A stretch of DNA of 64,000 bases from Kitasatospora cineracea (GCF_003751605.1 NZ_RJVJ01000001.1:1426001-1490000); one strand, 5' to 3'. Shown: positions 27,366-36,463, counted from the first letter of the stretch. The notes: a model not told the origin generated them from the sequence alone. Made by a program: numbers and translations.

Positions 27366-28819
27366 ACAAGCCGATCCGCCGGGTGTCGATCTTCTGCCTG
27401 GTCCTGGTGCTGGCGCTGATGGTCCGGGTGAACTGGGTGCAGGGCGTGCAGGCCTCGGCCTGGGCGAGCAACCCGCACAACGACCGGGTGAAGTACGACC
27501 GGTACGCCTACCCGCGCGGCAACATCATCGTCGGCGGGCAGCCCGTCACCAAGTCCGACTTCGTCGACGGCCTGCGCTACAAGTACAAGCGCTCCTGGGT
27601 GGACGGGCCGATGTACGCGCCGGTCACCGGCTACTCCTCGCAGATCTTCGACGCCAGCCAGCTGGAGAAGCTGGAGGACCCGGTGCTGTCCGGCACCGAC
27701 TCCCGGCTGTTCTTCCGCAACACCCTGGACATGCTGACCGGCAAGCCCAAGCAGGGCGGCGACGTGGTCACCACCATCGACCCGAAGGTGCAGAAGGCCG
27801 GCTTCGAGGGCCTGGGCAACCGGAAGGGCGCCGCGGTGGCGATCGACCCGCGCACCGGGGCGATCCTGGCGCTGGTCTCCACCCCGTCCTACGACCCGGG
27901 CACCTTCGCGGGCGGCGGCAACAGCGACTCCGAGGCCTGGACGGCGCTGCAGAACGACCCGAACCAGCCGATGCTGAACCGGGCGCTGCGCCAGACCTAC
28001 CCGCCCGGTTCGACGTTCAAGCTGGTCACCGCGGCGACCGCGTTCGAGACCGGCAAGTTCAAGAACCCCACGGACACCACCGACACCCCGGAGACGTACA
28101 TCCTGCCGGGCACCAGCACCCCGCTGGTCAACGACAGCCCCGACGAGCCCTGCACGAACGCCACCCTCGCCTCGGCGATGGCCATCTCGTGCAACACGGT
28201 GTTCGGCAAGATCGGCGCCGAGCTCGGCAAGGACGCGCTGCGCTCGCAGGCCGAGAAGTTCGGTTTCAACAACGACAAGGTGGACGTCCCGATCCGGGCC
28301 GCCGCCAGCTACTACCCCAGCGGCTCCTCCCCCGACGGCACCGCGATGGACGCCATCGGCCAGCACGACACCCGGGCCACCCCGCTGCAGATGGCCATGG
28401 TGGCGGCGGCGATCGCCAACAACGGCTCGCTGATGCAGCCGTACCTGGTCTCCCAGGAGGGCTCGGCGGGCAACGCCATCTCCACCCACTCCGAGCACCA
28501 GCTGAGCCAGGCCGTCTCGCCGGAGACCGCGCAGAAGCTCCAGCAGCTGATGGAGGCCGTGGTGAGCGGCGGCACCGGCAAGCGGGCGGCCATCCCGGGC
28601 GTGACGGTCGGCGGCAAGACCGGCACCGCGCAGCACGGCCAGGACAACGCGGGCAAGCCGTTCGCCTGGTTCGTCTCCTACGCGAAGGACTCCGGCGGCA
28701 AGCAGGTCGCGGTGGCGGTGGTGGTCGAGGACGGCGCGGCGCAGAGCTCGGAGATCTCCGGCGGCTCGATCGCGGCGCCGATCGCCAAGTCGATGATGCA
28801 GGCGGCGCTGGGCAAGTAG
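27362..28819 (+). CDS. pbpA: Class B penicillin-binding protein (PbpA, transpeptidase)
   Basis: 485 residues. An N-terminal membrane anchor (VSIFCLVLVLALMVRVNW) is followed by a pedestal domain and the transpeptidase domain, with Ser217-x-x-Lys220 (STFK), Ser276-Cys277-Asn278 (SCN) and Lys419-Thr-Gly (KTGTAQ). It crosslinks stem peptides outside the membrane and partners the SEDS protein. The GTG start overlaps the rodA stop. Length and context match mycobacterial PbpA. Confidence 0.95.
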   Translation: MNKPIRRVSIFCLVLVLALMVRVNWVQGVQASAWASNPHNDRVKYDRYAYPRGNIIVGGQPVTKSDFVDGLRYKYKRSWVDGPMYAPVTGYSSQIFDASQLEKLEDPVLSGTDSRLFFRNTLDMLTGKPKQGGDVVTTIDPKVQKAGFEGLGNRKGAAVAIDPRTGAILALVSTPSYDPGTFAGGGNSDSEAWTALQNDPNQPMLNRALRQTYPPGSTFKLVTAATAFETGKFKNPTDTTDTPETYILPGTSTPLVNDSPDEPCTNATLASAMAISCNTVFGKIGAELGKDALRSQAEKFGFNNDKVDVPIRAAASYYPSGSSPDGTAMDAIGQHDTRATPLQMAMVAAAIANNGSLMQPYLVSQEGSAGNAISTHSEHQLSQAVSPETAQKLQQLMEAVVSGGTGKRAAIPGVTVGGKTGTAQHGQDNAGKPFAWFVSYAKDSGGKQVAVAVVVEDGAAQSSEISGGSIAAPIAKSMMQAALGK

Positions 28820-28838
28820 GTCCGGTCAGCTGTGTCAC

Positions 28839-28873
28839 ATTCCGGCCGCCGATCCTCGATCGGCGGCCGGAAT
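28839..28873 (+). terminator. Hairpin between pbpA and pknB
   Basis: A perfect 16-bp stem (28839-28854 with 28858-28873) with a 3-nt loop starts 20 bp past the pbpA stop. A TGTCACA direct repeat flanks it (28834-28840 and 28874-28880). pknB therefore probably also has its own promoter in the following ~220 bp. Confidence 0.75.
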
Positions 28874-29101
28874 TGTCACAATGGGACGGTCCTGATCGGT
28901 ACCGGTCTGGTCTCGGCTGACGATCCGCACCGGTCCGCTCAGGTTCGCCCGGTAGCGTATCCGCCAGCAGCGGGTGTACCCGCAGCCGGAAGACCGGGGC
29001 CGGGGCCGTGGAACCGCGGCGGCGGCCGGCGCGTCCGAAGAGAGCGTGCGGGGACACCTACGTCACATCCTCACCGACCGGTGGGGGAGAGGGTCGGAGA
29101 T

Positions 29102-31138
29102 ATGGAAGAGCCTCGTCGCCTAGGCGGCAGGTACGAGCTCGGCGGCGTCCTCGGACGCGGTGGCATGGCCGAGGTGTACCTCGGCCACGACACCAGGCTC
29201 GGCCGTACCGTGGCCGTGAAGACCCTCCGCACCGACATGGCCCGCGACCCCTCCTTCCAGGCCCGCTTCCGCCGCGAGGCGCAGTCCGCGGCCTCGCTCA
29301 ACCACCCGGCCATCGTCGCGGTCTACGACACCGGCGAGGACTACATCGACGGGATCTCCATCCCGTACATCGTCATGGAGTACGTCGAGGGCTCCACCCT
29401 GCGCGAACTGCTGCACACCGGGCGGCGGCTGCTGCCCGAGCGGGCGCTGGAGATGACCATCGGCATCCTGCAGGCCCTGGAGTACTCGCACCGGGCCGGC
29501 ATCGTGCACCGCGACATCAAGCCCGCCAACGTGATGCTGACCCGGCAGGGCAACGTCAAGGTGATGGACTTCGGCATCGCCCGTGCGATGGGTGACGCCG
29601 GCATGACGATGACCCAGACCTCCGCGGTCATCGGCACCGCCCAGTACCTCTCCCCCGAGCAGGCCAAGGGCGAGACCGTCGACGCCCGCTCCGACCTGTA
29701 CTCCACCGGCTGCCTGCTGTACGAACTGCTGACCGTCCGGCCGCCGTTCATCGGCGACTCGCCGGTCGCGGTGGCCTACCAGCACGTCCGCGAGGAGCCC
29801 GCCCCGCCGTCCTCGTACGACCCCGAGGTGCGCCCCGAGATCGACGCGATCGTACTCAAGGCGCTGGCCAAGGAGCGCGACTACCGCTACCAGTCCGCCG
29901 ACGAGATGCGCGACGACATCGAGCGCTTCCTCGACGGCCTGCCGGTCGCCGCCGCCCAGCAGGCGGCCTACGGCATGGGCGCGGCCGGCTACGGCTACGA
30001 CCAGGGCGGCGGGCAGTACGACCCGTACGGCCAGACCAACGTGCTGCCCCAGCAGGGCGGCGGCCCGACCACCGTGCTGCCGCCGGTCGGCAACCAGCAG
30101 CCCGCCCCGTACGGCGGCTACCAGGACAACGGCTACGGCGGCGGGGACGACGGCGGCTACGAGGGTCGCGGCAGCCGACGGCGCGAGGACCCGCCGAAGA
30201 AGAACAACACCTCCTGGATCGTGCTCGCCGTCGCGGCGGTGCTGGTCCTGGTCGGCGCGTTCTTCGTGGTGCAGTCCATGGTGAAGACCGGCGACAAGGG
30301 TGCCGGGAAGACCAACGTCCCGAACCTGGTCGGGATGACCCTGGCCGACGCGGAGAACGCCGCGAAGGCGCAGAGCGCCACCCTCAAGGTGGTCTCCGGC
30401 GCCCCGGCCGCCACCTGCGCCGACCAGAAGGTCCAGAAGGACCAGGTCTGCACTCAGGAGCCGGCCGCGGCCGGCCAGATGGCCAGCGACGGCACGATCA
30501 CCGTGCACGTGTCCTCGGTGGCGCCCCAGACGGACGTCCCGGACGTCTCCGGCAAGGGCAAGGACGAGGCGACCAAGGCCCTGAAGGACAAGGGCTTCGA
30601 CGTCAAGATCACCTACGCCAACGACGACAAGATCGACCAGGACAAGGTCATCTCGCAGGACGTCAGCGGCAAGGCCGCGCCGGGAGCCACGGTCACCCTG
30701 ACGGTCTCCTCCGGCCAGCAGAAGGTCAGCGTGCCGAACGTGATCGGCAAGGCCCAGGACGAGGCCACCCAGGCCCTCACCGAGGCCAAGCTCAACTACA
30801 CGATCACCACCAAGCCCGTCACCGACAGCACCCAGGTGGGCCAGGTCCTCGACCAGACCCCGAAGAACGGCCAGCTCAAGCAGGGCGGCCAGGTGACCCT
30901 CGTGGTGGGCAAGCAGGCCGACAAGGTGACGATGCCGCCGCTGCAGAACGTCAAGGTCAGCGACGCGATCACCCAGCTCACCAAGCTCGGGCTGACCTAC
31001 GCCCTCGCCAACTCGCAGGACCCCAACGGCACCGTGGTCAACACCAGCGTCCCGGCGGGCAACCCGCTCAGCCCCGGCGACCGGGTCACCCTGTTCGTCC
31101 AGCCGTCGAACAAGTCCACCGACGGCCCGAAGCCGTAG
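29102..31138 (+). CDS. pknB: PknB: PASTA-containing transmembrane Ser/Thr kinase
   Basis: 678 residues. The kinase domain is at ~11-275: GRGGMAEVYLG, catalytic Lys40, HRD with Asp138, DFG, and activation loop MTQTSAVIGTAQYLSPEQA. A Gly/Tyr/Gln-rich juxtamembrane region is at ~285-365, a transmembrane helix at ~372-393, and four extracellular PASTA repeats at ~402-678 (NVPNLVGMTL, DVPDVSGKGK, SVPNVIGKAQ, TMPPLQNVKV starts). PASTA domains bind muropeptides/lipid II, and the kinase phosphorylates FHA proteins and wall enzymes. ATG start with GGAG just upstream. Only one kinase is present; the mycobacterial locus also has pknA. Confidence 0.96.
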   Translation: MEEPRRLGGRYELGGVLGRGGMAEVYLGHDTRLGRTVAVKTLRTDMARDPSFQARFRREAQSAASLNHPAIVAVYDTGEDYIDGISIPYIVMEYVEGSTLRELLHTGRRLLPERALEMTIGILQALEYSHRAGIVHRDIKPANVMLTRQGNVKVMDFGIARAMGDAGMTMTQTSAVIGTAQYLSPEQAKGETVDARSDLYSTGCLLYELLTVRPPFIGDSPVAVAYQHVREEPAPPSSYDPEVRPEIDAIVLKALAKERDYRYQSADEMRDDIERFLDGLPVAAAQQAAYGMGAAGYGYDQGGGQYDPYGQTNVLPQQGGGPTTVLPPVGNQQPAPYGGYQDNGYGGGDDGGYEGRGSRRREDPPKKNNTSWIVLAVAAVLVLVGAFFVVQSMVKTGDKGAGKTNVPNLVGMTLADAENAAKAQSATLKVVSGAPAATCADQKVQKDQVCTQEPAAAGQMASDGTITVHVSSVAPQTDVPDVSGKGKDEATKALKDKGFDVKITYANDDKIDQDKVISQDVSGKAAPGATVTLTVSSGQQKVSVPNVIGKAQDEATQALTEAKLNYTITTKPVTDSTQVGQVLDQTPKNGQLKQGGQVTLVVGKQADKVTMPPLQNVKVSDAITQLTKLGLTYALANSQDPNGTVVNTSVPAGNPLSPGDRVTLFVQPSNKSTDGPKP

Positions 31139-31151
31139 CGCCACGGCCGCA

Positions 31152-31208
31152 GCGACGGCCGAGGGGCCGCACCGTTCTGCGCGAACGGTGCGGCCCCTCG
31201 GCCGTCGC
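31152..31208. terminator. Long bidirectional terminator between pknB and the sortase gene
   Basis: A perfect 26-bp inverted repeat (31152-31177 with 31183-31208) with a 5-nt loop lies between two converging genes and ends 10 bp from the sortase stop. It is the longest perfect stem in the window. Confidence 0.9.
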
Positions 31209-31217
31209 GGGCCCCGG

Positions 31218-31952
31218 TCAGCGCAGCTCGGGCGGCGGGGTGCGCTGCGCGTCCACCGGGTCGACCCGGACCAGCTGGGCCCAGACCGCCATCCGGTAGC
31301 GGGAGGTGTACACCGGCGTGCAGGTGGTCAGCGTCAGGTAGCGGCCCGGGCCGGTGAACGGCGAGCCCTCGGGGACGGGCGCCACCACGCCCACGTCGTA
31401 CTTGGAGGTCTGCGGCAGCGTCCCGGCGACCCGGTAGACGTACCAGGCGTCCCTGGTCTCCACCACCACCGGGTCGCCCGCGACCAGCTTGTCCAGGTCG
31501 TGGAACTTGGCGCCGTGCCCGTCCCGGTGCGCCGCCAGCGTGAAGTTGCCCTCGGCGTCCCACGGCATCGCCGAGCGGTACGGCTCCTCGTAGACCCCGG
31601 CCACGCCCTCGTCGAGCACCTCCGCGGTGGTGCCCATCCGGATCAGCGTCTGGTTGCCCCGGCCGAAGGCCGGCACGTGCAGGAAGCCGACGCCGTCCCC
31701 CGCCCCGTACTGCGGCACCGGCGCGGCGGCGGCACCGGCGGCCGGGGGCGCCGCCGGGACGCTCCAGGTCTGCCGCAGCCGGCCCGCCGCCTGCCCGGCG
31801 GCCCGGTCGGCCACCACGTCCGTCCACCACAGCGAGTACCCGACGAACAGCGCCAGCACCAGCCCCAGGGTGATCAGCAGCTCCCCCAGCAGCCCCAGGA
31901 CCCCCGCCGTCCGTCCGCGCCGCCCGCGCCCGCCCCGCATGGCTGTGCCCAT
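31218..31952 (-). CDS. Class E sortase (second of the tandem pair)
   Basis: 244-residue membrane transpeptidase with an N-terminal helix (~20-45, LLGELLITLGLVLALFVGYSLWW) and a sortase beta-barrel. Catalytic residues: His142 in AAHRDGHG, Cys211 in LTLTTCTP and a downstream Arg (TSRYR). In S. coelicolor two class E sortases at the same locus anchor LAXTG-bearing chaplins needed for aerial hyphae; equivalence here is by position and sequence. ATG 31952 chosen, with GAGG ~10 nt upstream. 18 bp downstream of its paralogue. Confidence 0.92.
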   Translation of the reverse strand: MGTAMRGGRGRRGRTAGVLGLLGELLITLGLVLALFVGYSLWWTDVVADRAAGQAAGRLRQTWSVPAAPPAAGAAAAPVPQYGAGDGVGFLHVPAFGRGNQTLIRMGTTAEVLDEGVAGVYEEPYRSAMPWDAEGNFTLAAHRDGHGAKFHDLDKLVAGDPVVVETRDAWYVYRVAGTLPQTSKYDVGVVAPVPEGSPFTGPGRYLTLTTCTPVYTSRYRMAVWAQLVRVDPVDAQRTPPPELR

Positions 31953-31970
31953 GGTGCCGTGCCTCGCTGC

Positions 31971-32930
31971 TCAGTGTTGCCCGGTCAGCGCCTCCGGCTG
32001 GCCCTGGCTCCTCGGCCGTTCCTCGACCATCTTGCCAAACACGATCAGCCTTCCCCGGGCACTGAACTCCGGCGTGCATGTCGTCATGGTGAGGTAGCGC
32101 CCCGGCGCGGTGAACGGCGAGCCCTTCGGGACGGGTTGGAGCACCGTCACGTTGCTCGGCGGGGTCTCCGGAATGCCGCCGGCCACCTCGTACGTGTAGT
32201 ACGCCGTCGCGGTCTCCACCACGATCCTGTCGCCCGGCACCAGCTGGCCGATCTTCCGGAACGGCTGCCCGTGCGTGGTGCGGTGCGCGGCGACGGCGAA
32301 GTTGCCCGCCTGGTCGGCCGGCATCGCGGTGCCCGCGTAGTGGCCCACCAGGCCGTGGTCGAGCACCTTCTGCTTGTCGGTGCCCTCGGCGATCGGGTAG
32401 TCCAGGCCGAGCTTCGGGATGTGGATGATGGCGAATCCCTGCCCGGGCTGGAACGCGGTGGGCTGCGGGGCGGGCGCGGTGCCCCCGCCGACCGGCGGGG
32501 CCGGCTGCTGGGCCCACTGCTGCTCCAGCTTGCTGCTGGCGGCCCCGGCGTCCCGGTCGGCCAGCACGTTGGTCCACCACAGCTGGTACGAGACGAACAG
32601 CAGCATCACCGCGCCCAGCGTGATGAACAGCTCCCCCACCAGCCGGGCCAGCACCACCCGCCTGCGCTCCTTCGGGCGCGGCGGCCGCGGCCCGGCGGCC
32701 CGCCCGGTGGCCCGGCGGCGCCCGGTGCCCGGGGCGCGCAGGCCGGCCGGCCCTCCCCCGGCCCGGCCGCGGGCCGCCCGGCCGCCGTCCGGCCGGGCCG
32801 CCGGCTCGGCCGGACGGGCGGCCGGGAGCCGCAGTTTCAGGGTCTGCTCGGCCGGGGCCTCGTAGACGCTCCAGTCCTCCGGATCCCCGAGCTCCTCGGG
32901 GACGCCCCCCTCCGGGCGCACCGCGGCCAC
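31971..32930 (-). CDS. Class E sortase (first of the tandem pair)
   Basis: 319 residues. An unusually long basic, Pro/Arg/Gly-rich cytoplasmic N-tail (~1-110) precedes the transmembrane helix (~115-140, LVGELFITLGAVMLLFVSYQLWW) and the sortase domain with VAAHRTTHG and the catalytic Cys285 in MTTCTPEF, followed by Arg in SARGRL. Paralogous to the next gene (same WWTDVV/WWTNVL junction). The GTG start with GGAG lies 5 nt after the pabA/trpG stop. Confidence 0.92.
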   Translation of the reverse strand: MAAVRPEGGVPEELGDPEDWSVYEAPAEQTLKLRLPAARPAEPAARPDGGRAARGRAGGGPAGLRAPGTGRRRATGRAAGPRPPRPKERRRVVLARLVGELFITLGAVMLLFVSYQLWWTNVLADRDAGAASSKLEQQWAQQPAPPVGGGTAPAPQPTAFQPGQGFAIIHIPKLGLDYPIAEGTDKQKVLDHGLVGHYAGTAMPADQAGNFAVAAHRTTHGQPFRKIGQLVPGDRIVVETATAYYTYEVAGGIPETPPSNVTVLQPVPKGSPFTAPGRYLTMTTCTPEFSARGRLIVFGKMVEERPRSQGQPEALTGQH

Positions 32931-32935
32931 CGGCG

Positions 32936-33598
32936 TCAGCTCCGGCCGATGACCGGGGCGAGGCCGGCCGAGCGGCCCACCGCCTCCGGGAAGCCGCACT
33001 CGGCGAGCCAGTTGGCGAGCATCCGGTGGCCGCCCTCGGTGAGCACCGACTCCGGGTGGAACTGGACGCCCTCGATCGGGAGTTCGCGGTGCCGCAGGCC
33101 CATGATCACGCCGCTGTCGGTGCGCGAGGTGACCACCAGCTCGGCGGGCACGGTGGCCGGGTCGACCGCCAGCGAGTGGTAGCGGGTGGCGATCAGCGGC
33201 GAGGGCAGGCCCTCGAACACGCCGCCGTCCTCGTGCAGCACCGGCGAGGTCTTGCCGTGCAGCAGCTCGGGCGCCCGCCCGACCACCGCGCCGTGCGCCA
33301 CCGCGATCGACTGCAGGCCCAGGCACACCCCGAACAGCGGCAGTCCGGCCGCCGCGCAGTGGTGCACCATCTCCACGCACACCCCGGCCTCCTCGGGCGT
33401 GCCGGGCCCGGGGGAGAGCAGCACCCCGTCGTAGCCCTCCTCCCCCGCCCGCGGCCGGGCGTCGGCCACGGTCAGCTCGTCGTTGCGGACCACCTCGCAG
33501 ACCGCGCCCAGCTGGTACAGGTACTGGACGATGTTGAAGACGAAGCTGTCGTAGTTGTCGACCACGAGGATCCGGGGCGCTCGGCCGGCGGAGGTCAT
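32936..33598 (-). CDS. pabA: Glutamine amidotransferase, aminodeoxychorismate/anthranilate synthase component II
   Basis: 220-residue class I amidotransferase. The triad is Cys in FGVCLGLQSI and His-x-Glu in VQFHPESVLTEGG; the oxyanion strand LLSPGPGTPEEAG is present. It supplies ammonia from glutamine to chorismate in folate (PabA) or tryptophan (TrpG) synthesis. Proteins of this family can serve both pathways, and no partner synthase is nearby, so the choice of pabA is tentative. ATG start with AGGAGT. It sits upstream of the sortase pair, as at the same locus in S. coelicolor. Confidence 0.9.
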   Translation of the reverse strand: MTSAGRAPRILVVDNYDSFVFNIVQYLYQLGAVCEVVRNDELTVADARPRAGEEGYDGVLLSPGPGTPEEAGVCVEMVHHCAAAGLPLFGVCLGLQSIAVAHGAVVGRAPELLHGKTSPVLHEDGGVFEGLPSPLIATRYHSLAVDPATVPAELVVTSRTDSGVIMGLRHRELPIEGVQFHPESVLTEGGHRMLANWLAECGFPEAVGRSAGLAPVIGRS

Positions 33599-33656
33599 CG
33601 CTACTCCTGGGGTACGGGTGCGTCGGGGGACGGACGGAGGCGGAACGGCGCCGTTC

Positions 33657-33827
33657 TCAGCCGCCGGCGCCCTGGTCCACCGTCACGTTCCCGAAGGGGA
33701 GCAGCGGCTCGGCCCACGGGAAGACGTACTGGAACAGGACGTAGACCACCCCGAGGACGAGCAGCAGGGCGATCAGCGCACGAACCGGCGCGGGGCCCGG
33801 GAGATGCCGCCAGATCCAGCCGTACAT
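33657..33827 (-). CDS. Small conserved single-pass membrane protein
   Basis: 56 residues starting MYGWIWRHLPGP, with one hydrophobic helix (~15-35, ALIALLLVLGVVYVLFQYVF) and a short outer tail. ATG start with GAGGAG five nt upstream. It belongs to the pabA/sortase cluster as in other streptomycetes; function unknown. Confidence 0.8.
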   Translation of the reverse strand: MYGWIWRHLPGPAPVRALIALLLVLGVVYVLFQYVFPWAEPLLPFGNVTVDQGAGG

Positions 33828-33956
33828 GGTGCTCCTCGGTGATTCGGGTCTGCACAAGCGTAGACGCCCGTCCGCCCGGCCCAGGGGGGTATCGGCGCAA
33901 CAGGCCGGTCCCGGTCCGGTCCTGGGCGGGTTCCGGCCGGTTCCTGCCCGGGTCGC

Positions 33957-33981
33957 GGACCGCTCCTGGCCGGAGCGGTCC
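33957..33981 (-). terminator. Terminator after the DUF881 gene
   Basis: A 10-bp perfect stem (33957-33966 with 33972-33981) with a 5-nt loop lies 15 bp past the DUF881 stop. Confidence 0.8.
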
Positions 33982-33995
33982 GGAACCGGCCGGGA

Positions 33996-34766
33996 TCAGG
34001 GGGTGGTCGCGGAGCGCAGGTCGGCGGAGCCGGTGTACCCGGGCAGGGTCAGCTCGCCGCTCTCCTGGACCTTCCAGCCCAGCCCGTAGGCGGTCACGTA
34101 GCCCAGGTAGTTGCGGATGGTCGGGTCGGCGTCCACCGCGGAGCGCAGCGCGTCGGTCTTCCCCACCGCGCGGATCACGTACGGCGGCGAGTAGACCCGG
34201 CCCTGCAGCAGCAGGGTGTTGCCGACGCAGCGCACCGCGCTGGTGGAGATCAGCCGCTGGTCCATCACCTGGACGCCCTCGGCGCCGCCCCGCCACAGGG
34301 CGTTCACCACGGCCTGGATGTCCTGCTGGTGGATCACCAGGTCGTTGACGCCGGGTTCGGGGACGCCCGGGATCCGCGCGGTGGCATTCGGCGGGGCGTC
34401 GTCCAGGGTGACGGTCAGCCCGGGGCCGCGCAGCGGGTCCAGCCCGGCGGCCCGCTGCAGCTCGGCCAGCCTGGCCGCGTCGTCCGGGCTCTGCCCCTGC
34501 TGCCGGGCCAGCCGGTCGGCCCGGTCCCGGTCCGCCGAGACCTGCTCCGACAGCTGCTGGTTCTGGGTGGAGCGCTGCTGTATGACGTCGCTGAGCTTCA
34601 GCAGCGAGTTGTCGGTGCGCAGGTCGGTGCCGTGCGCGGTCTGCGCGCTGACGTAGAACAGCAGCCCGGCGAGCGCGAAGACGGTGCAGGTCAGGGCACG
34701 TCCGACAATTCGCCCACGACGGGGCCGCGAAGACCGGGACGGCGAAGAAATCGTGGAATCAGGCAC
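33996..34766 (-). CDS. DUF881 family protein, divergent from crgA
   Basis: 256 residues. One N-terminal transmembrane helix (~24-42, [18 protein letters not shown]) is followed by a coiled-coil stretch (~50-100, [20 protein letters not shown]) and a globular DUF881 domain containing LTVTLDDAP and [23 protein letters not shown]881 genes accompany crgA and other division genes in actinobacteria, and the coiled-coil/pseudopilin-like layout suggests a divisome-associated role, unproven. The GTG start follows AAGGAG. Confidence 0.87.
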   Translation of the reverse strand: MPDSTISSPSRSSRPRRGRIVGRALTCTVFALAGLLFYVSAQTAHGTDLRTDNSLLKLSDVIQQRSTQNQQLSEQVSADRDRADRLARQQGQSPDDAARLAELQRAAGLDPLRGPGLTVTLDDAPPNATARIPGVPEPGVNDLVIHQQDIQAVVNALWRGGAEGVQVMDQRLISTSAVRCVGNTLLLQGRVYSPPYVIRAVGKTDALRSAVDADPTIRNYLGYVTAYGLGWKVQESGELTLPGYTGSADLRSATTP

Positions 34767-34921
34767 CGTACCCTTATCTCCTTACGACCCGGCGAGCCAC
34801 TACGCTAACGGACGCCGGTGGCATGTGCGGAGGACCAACCGTACGGACCGGCCCGACCATTCGCCGCCCGCCCACGCTGACCCACCCGCGCGGTCACAGC
34901 GCATCGACAGGAGAACCCCTC

Positions 34922-35179
34922 GTGCCGAAGTCTCGACTCCGCAAGAAGGCCGACTACACGCCGCCTCCGAGCACCGCGACGGCCGTGAAGATCAGTTCCG
35001 GCAGCCGGAGCTGGGTGGCACCGCTGATGCTGGCGTTCTTCCTGATCGGCCTGATCTGGATCGTCACCTACTACGTGACCAACAGCTCGTGGCCGGTCCA
35101 CAGCTGGGGCAACTGGAACATCCTGGCCGGCTTCACTTTCATCGCGGCGGGTTTCGCGGTCTCCACGCAGTGGAAGTGA
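34922..35179 (+). CDS. crgA: CrgA, cell division regulator
   Basis: 85-residue inner-membrane protein: a basic N-tail ([14 protein letters not shown]), then two transmembrane helices (~34-54 and ~67-83). CrgA interacts with FtsZ, FtsQ and PBPs; in Streptomyces it coordinates growth with septation of aerial hyphae. Length and topology match the family. GTG start preceded by CAGGAGAA. Divergent from DUF881. Confidence 0.95.
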   Translation: MPKSRLRKKADYTPPPSTATAVKISSGSRSWVAPLMLAFFLIGLIWIVTYYVTNSSWPVHSWGNWNILAGFTFIAAGFAVSTQWK

Positions 35180-35222
35180 CGCCGGCACCGCCCGCCCGCC
35201 GGGCTCCGGCCTGATCCACCCG

Positions 35223-35252
35223 CACCGCTCCGGCCCACCCGCCGGGGCGGTG
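35223..35252 (+). terminator. Hairpin after crgA
   Basis: An 11-bp stem with one G-T pair (35223-35233 with 35242-35252) and an 8-nt loop lies 44 bp past the crgA stop. Confidence 0.55.
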
Positions 35253-35295
35253 TCCGTGCTGCCCGGGCCCGGTCGGTGACGGAGTGTCCGAACGT

Positions 35296-35347
35296 TTATC
35301 CACAGGGTTGTCCACACTGGGGAAAACTCCGCCCAGCCTGTGGATAA
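35296..35347. promoter_or_regulatory. Cluster of three DnaA boxes between convergent genes
   Basis: TTATCCACA at 35296-35304 (+), TTGTCCACA at 35308-35316 (+) and TTATCCACA at 35339-35347 (- strand). They lie in the 250-bp gap between convergent crgA and the rhomboid gene, about 28 kb from oriC, so not in a promoter of either neighbour. Likely a DnaA-binding or titration site. Confidence 0.7.
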
Positions 35348-35431
35348 CTCGCAACGCGGCAGCATAACGCGCGTAGAGCCGGGAAATCCAATCGGCGGGC
35401 GCGCTCCGGCGCCCGCCGACTGTGCACAACC

Positions 35432-36331
35432 TCACCCGGGCAGCCGGGCCGTCCCGATCAGCAGCATCAGCAGGATCGCCGCCACCGCCCCGCCCAGCGC
35501 CAGCCCCTGCACCAGGCTCCGACGCCCCCGCGGGGCGTACATCATCCCGGCCCCGATGGCGACGCCGGCCACCAGCCCGCCGAGGTGCGCGCGCCAGTCG
35601 ATGTTGTTCAGCGTGAAGGTGAGCACCAGGTTGACCACCAGCAGCGCGATCACCGGCTGCATCGGCACCCGGTTGACCCGGAACAGCACCGCGGTGGCGC
35701 CCAGCAGGCCGAAGATCGCCCCGGAGGCGCCGACCGAGAACATGTCCGCCCCGTCCAGCAGGTAGCCGAACGCGTTGCCCGCCACCCCCGACAGCAGGTA
35801 GAGGGCCAGGAAGCGCCACCGGCCCAGCACCCGTTCCAGCTGGGGGCCGAGCACCCAGAGCGAGAACATGTTCATCAGGATGTGCATCACCCCGGCGTGC
35901 ACGAACATCCCGCTGACCAGCCGGTACCACTCGGCCGGACCGGCCGCCACGCCGATCCGGGTGCCGAAGGCGTCCGCCCCGCTGCCCATCCCCAGCCGGA
36001 TCTGCCAGACCTGGTCGACGTACTCGGTGAGCAGGAACACCAACAGGTTGATCCCGATCAGCACCTTGGTGACCAGCGCCCCGTCGCCGAGCGCCACCAG
36101 CGCGCCGGCCGTGGTCCGGGGCCGCTGCCGGGCCTGCTGCGCGGCCTCACCGCGCACGCAGTCCGGGCACTGGAAGCCCACCGAGGCGGGCACCATGCAC
36201 TCCGGGCAGATCGGGCGACCGCACCGGGTGCAGCCCACCCCGGTCTCCCGCTCGGGGTGCCGGTGGCACCCGGGCAACCCGCTCCCCTGGCCGTCCGCCG
36301 GCGTCGGCCGCACGGGCTCCTCCGGATGCAT
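35432..36331 (-). CDS. Rhomboid family intramembrane serine protease with N-terminal zinc-binding domain
   Basis: 299 residues. The N-terminus (~20-60) has paired Cys/His (CHRHPERETGVGCTRCGRPICPECMVP...CPDC) forming a B-box-like zinc site. The rhomboid core (~85-295) shows HAGVMHILMNMFSLWVLG, the catalytic Ser in GASGAIFGLLGA and His in RAHLGGLVAG. These proteases cleave transmembrane substrates within the bilayer. ATG start with GGAGGGA. Conserved locus next to cyclophilin. Confidence 0.93.
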   Translation of the reverse strand: MHPEEPVRPTPADGQGSGLPGCHRHPERETGVGCTRCGRPICPECMVPASVGFQCPDCVRGEAAQQARQRPRTTAGALVALGDGALVTKVLIGINLLVFLLTEYVDQVWQIRLGMGSGADAFGTRIGVAAGPAEWYRLVSGMFVHAGVMHILMNMFSLWVLGPQLERVLGRWRFLALYLLSGVAGNAFGYLLDGADMFSVGASGAIFGLLGATAVLFRVNRVPMQPVIALLVVNLVLTFTLNNIDWRAHLGGLVAGVAIGAGMMYAPRGRRSLVQGLALGGAVAAILLMLLIGTARLPG

Positions 36332-36433
36332 CGGCGCTGTCCCTCCTCGACGAAAACGGTCCCGGCGCCGCCTCCGTCGAGAGAACGGGGCACCGCCGGG
36401 ACCGCCCAGGCTACTGCGCGCGGGATCGCGCGG

Positions 36434-36460
36434 GCACCGCCCCGCGGGGCGGCGGGGTGC
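36434..36460 (-). terminator. Terminator-like palindrome after the cyclophilin gene
   Basis: A 16-bp perfect palindrome (36437-36452) sits within a wider imperfect GCACC...GGGTGC arm pair, starting 4 bp past the cyclophilin stop. A second inverted repeat (36358-36367 with 36394-36403) lies further downstream. Confidence 0.5.
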
Positions 36461-36463
36461 GGA

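Noticed and set aside
32930..33380. Longer N-terminus for the upstream sortase (up to 469 residues)
   Set aside because: The extension overlaps the pabA/trpG gene in antisense-like composition; GTG 32930 has a ribosome site just after the pabA/trpG stop.
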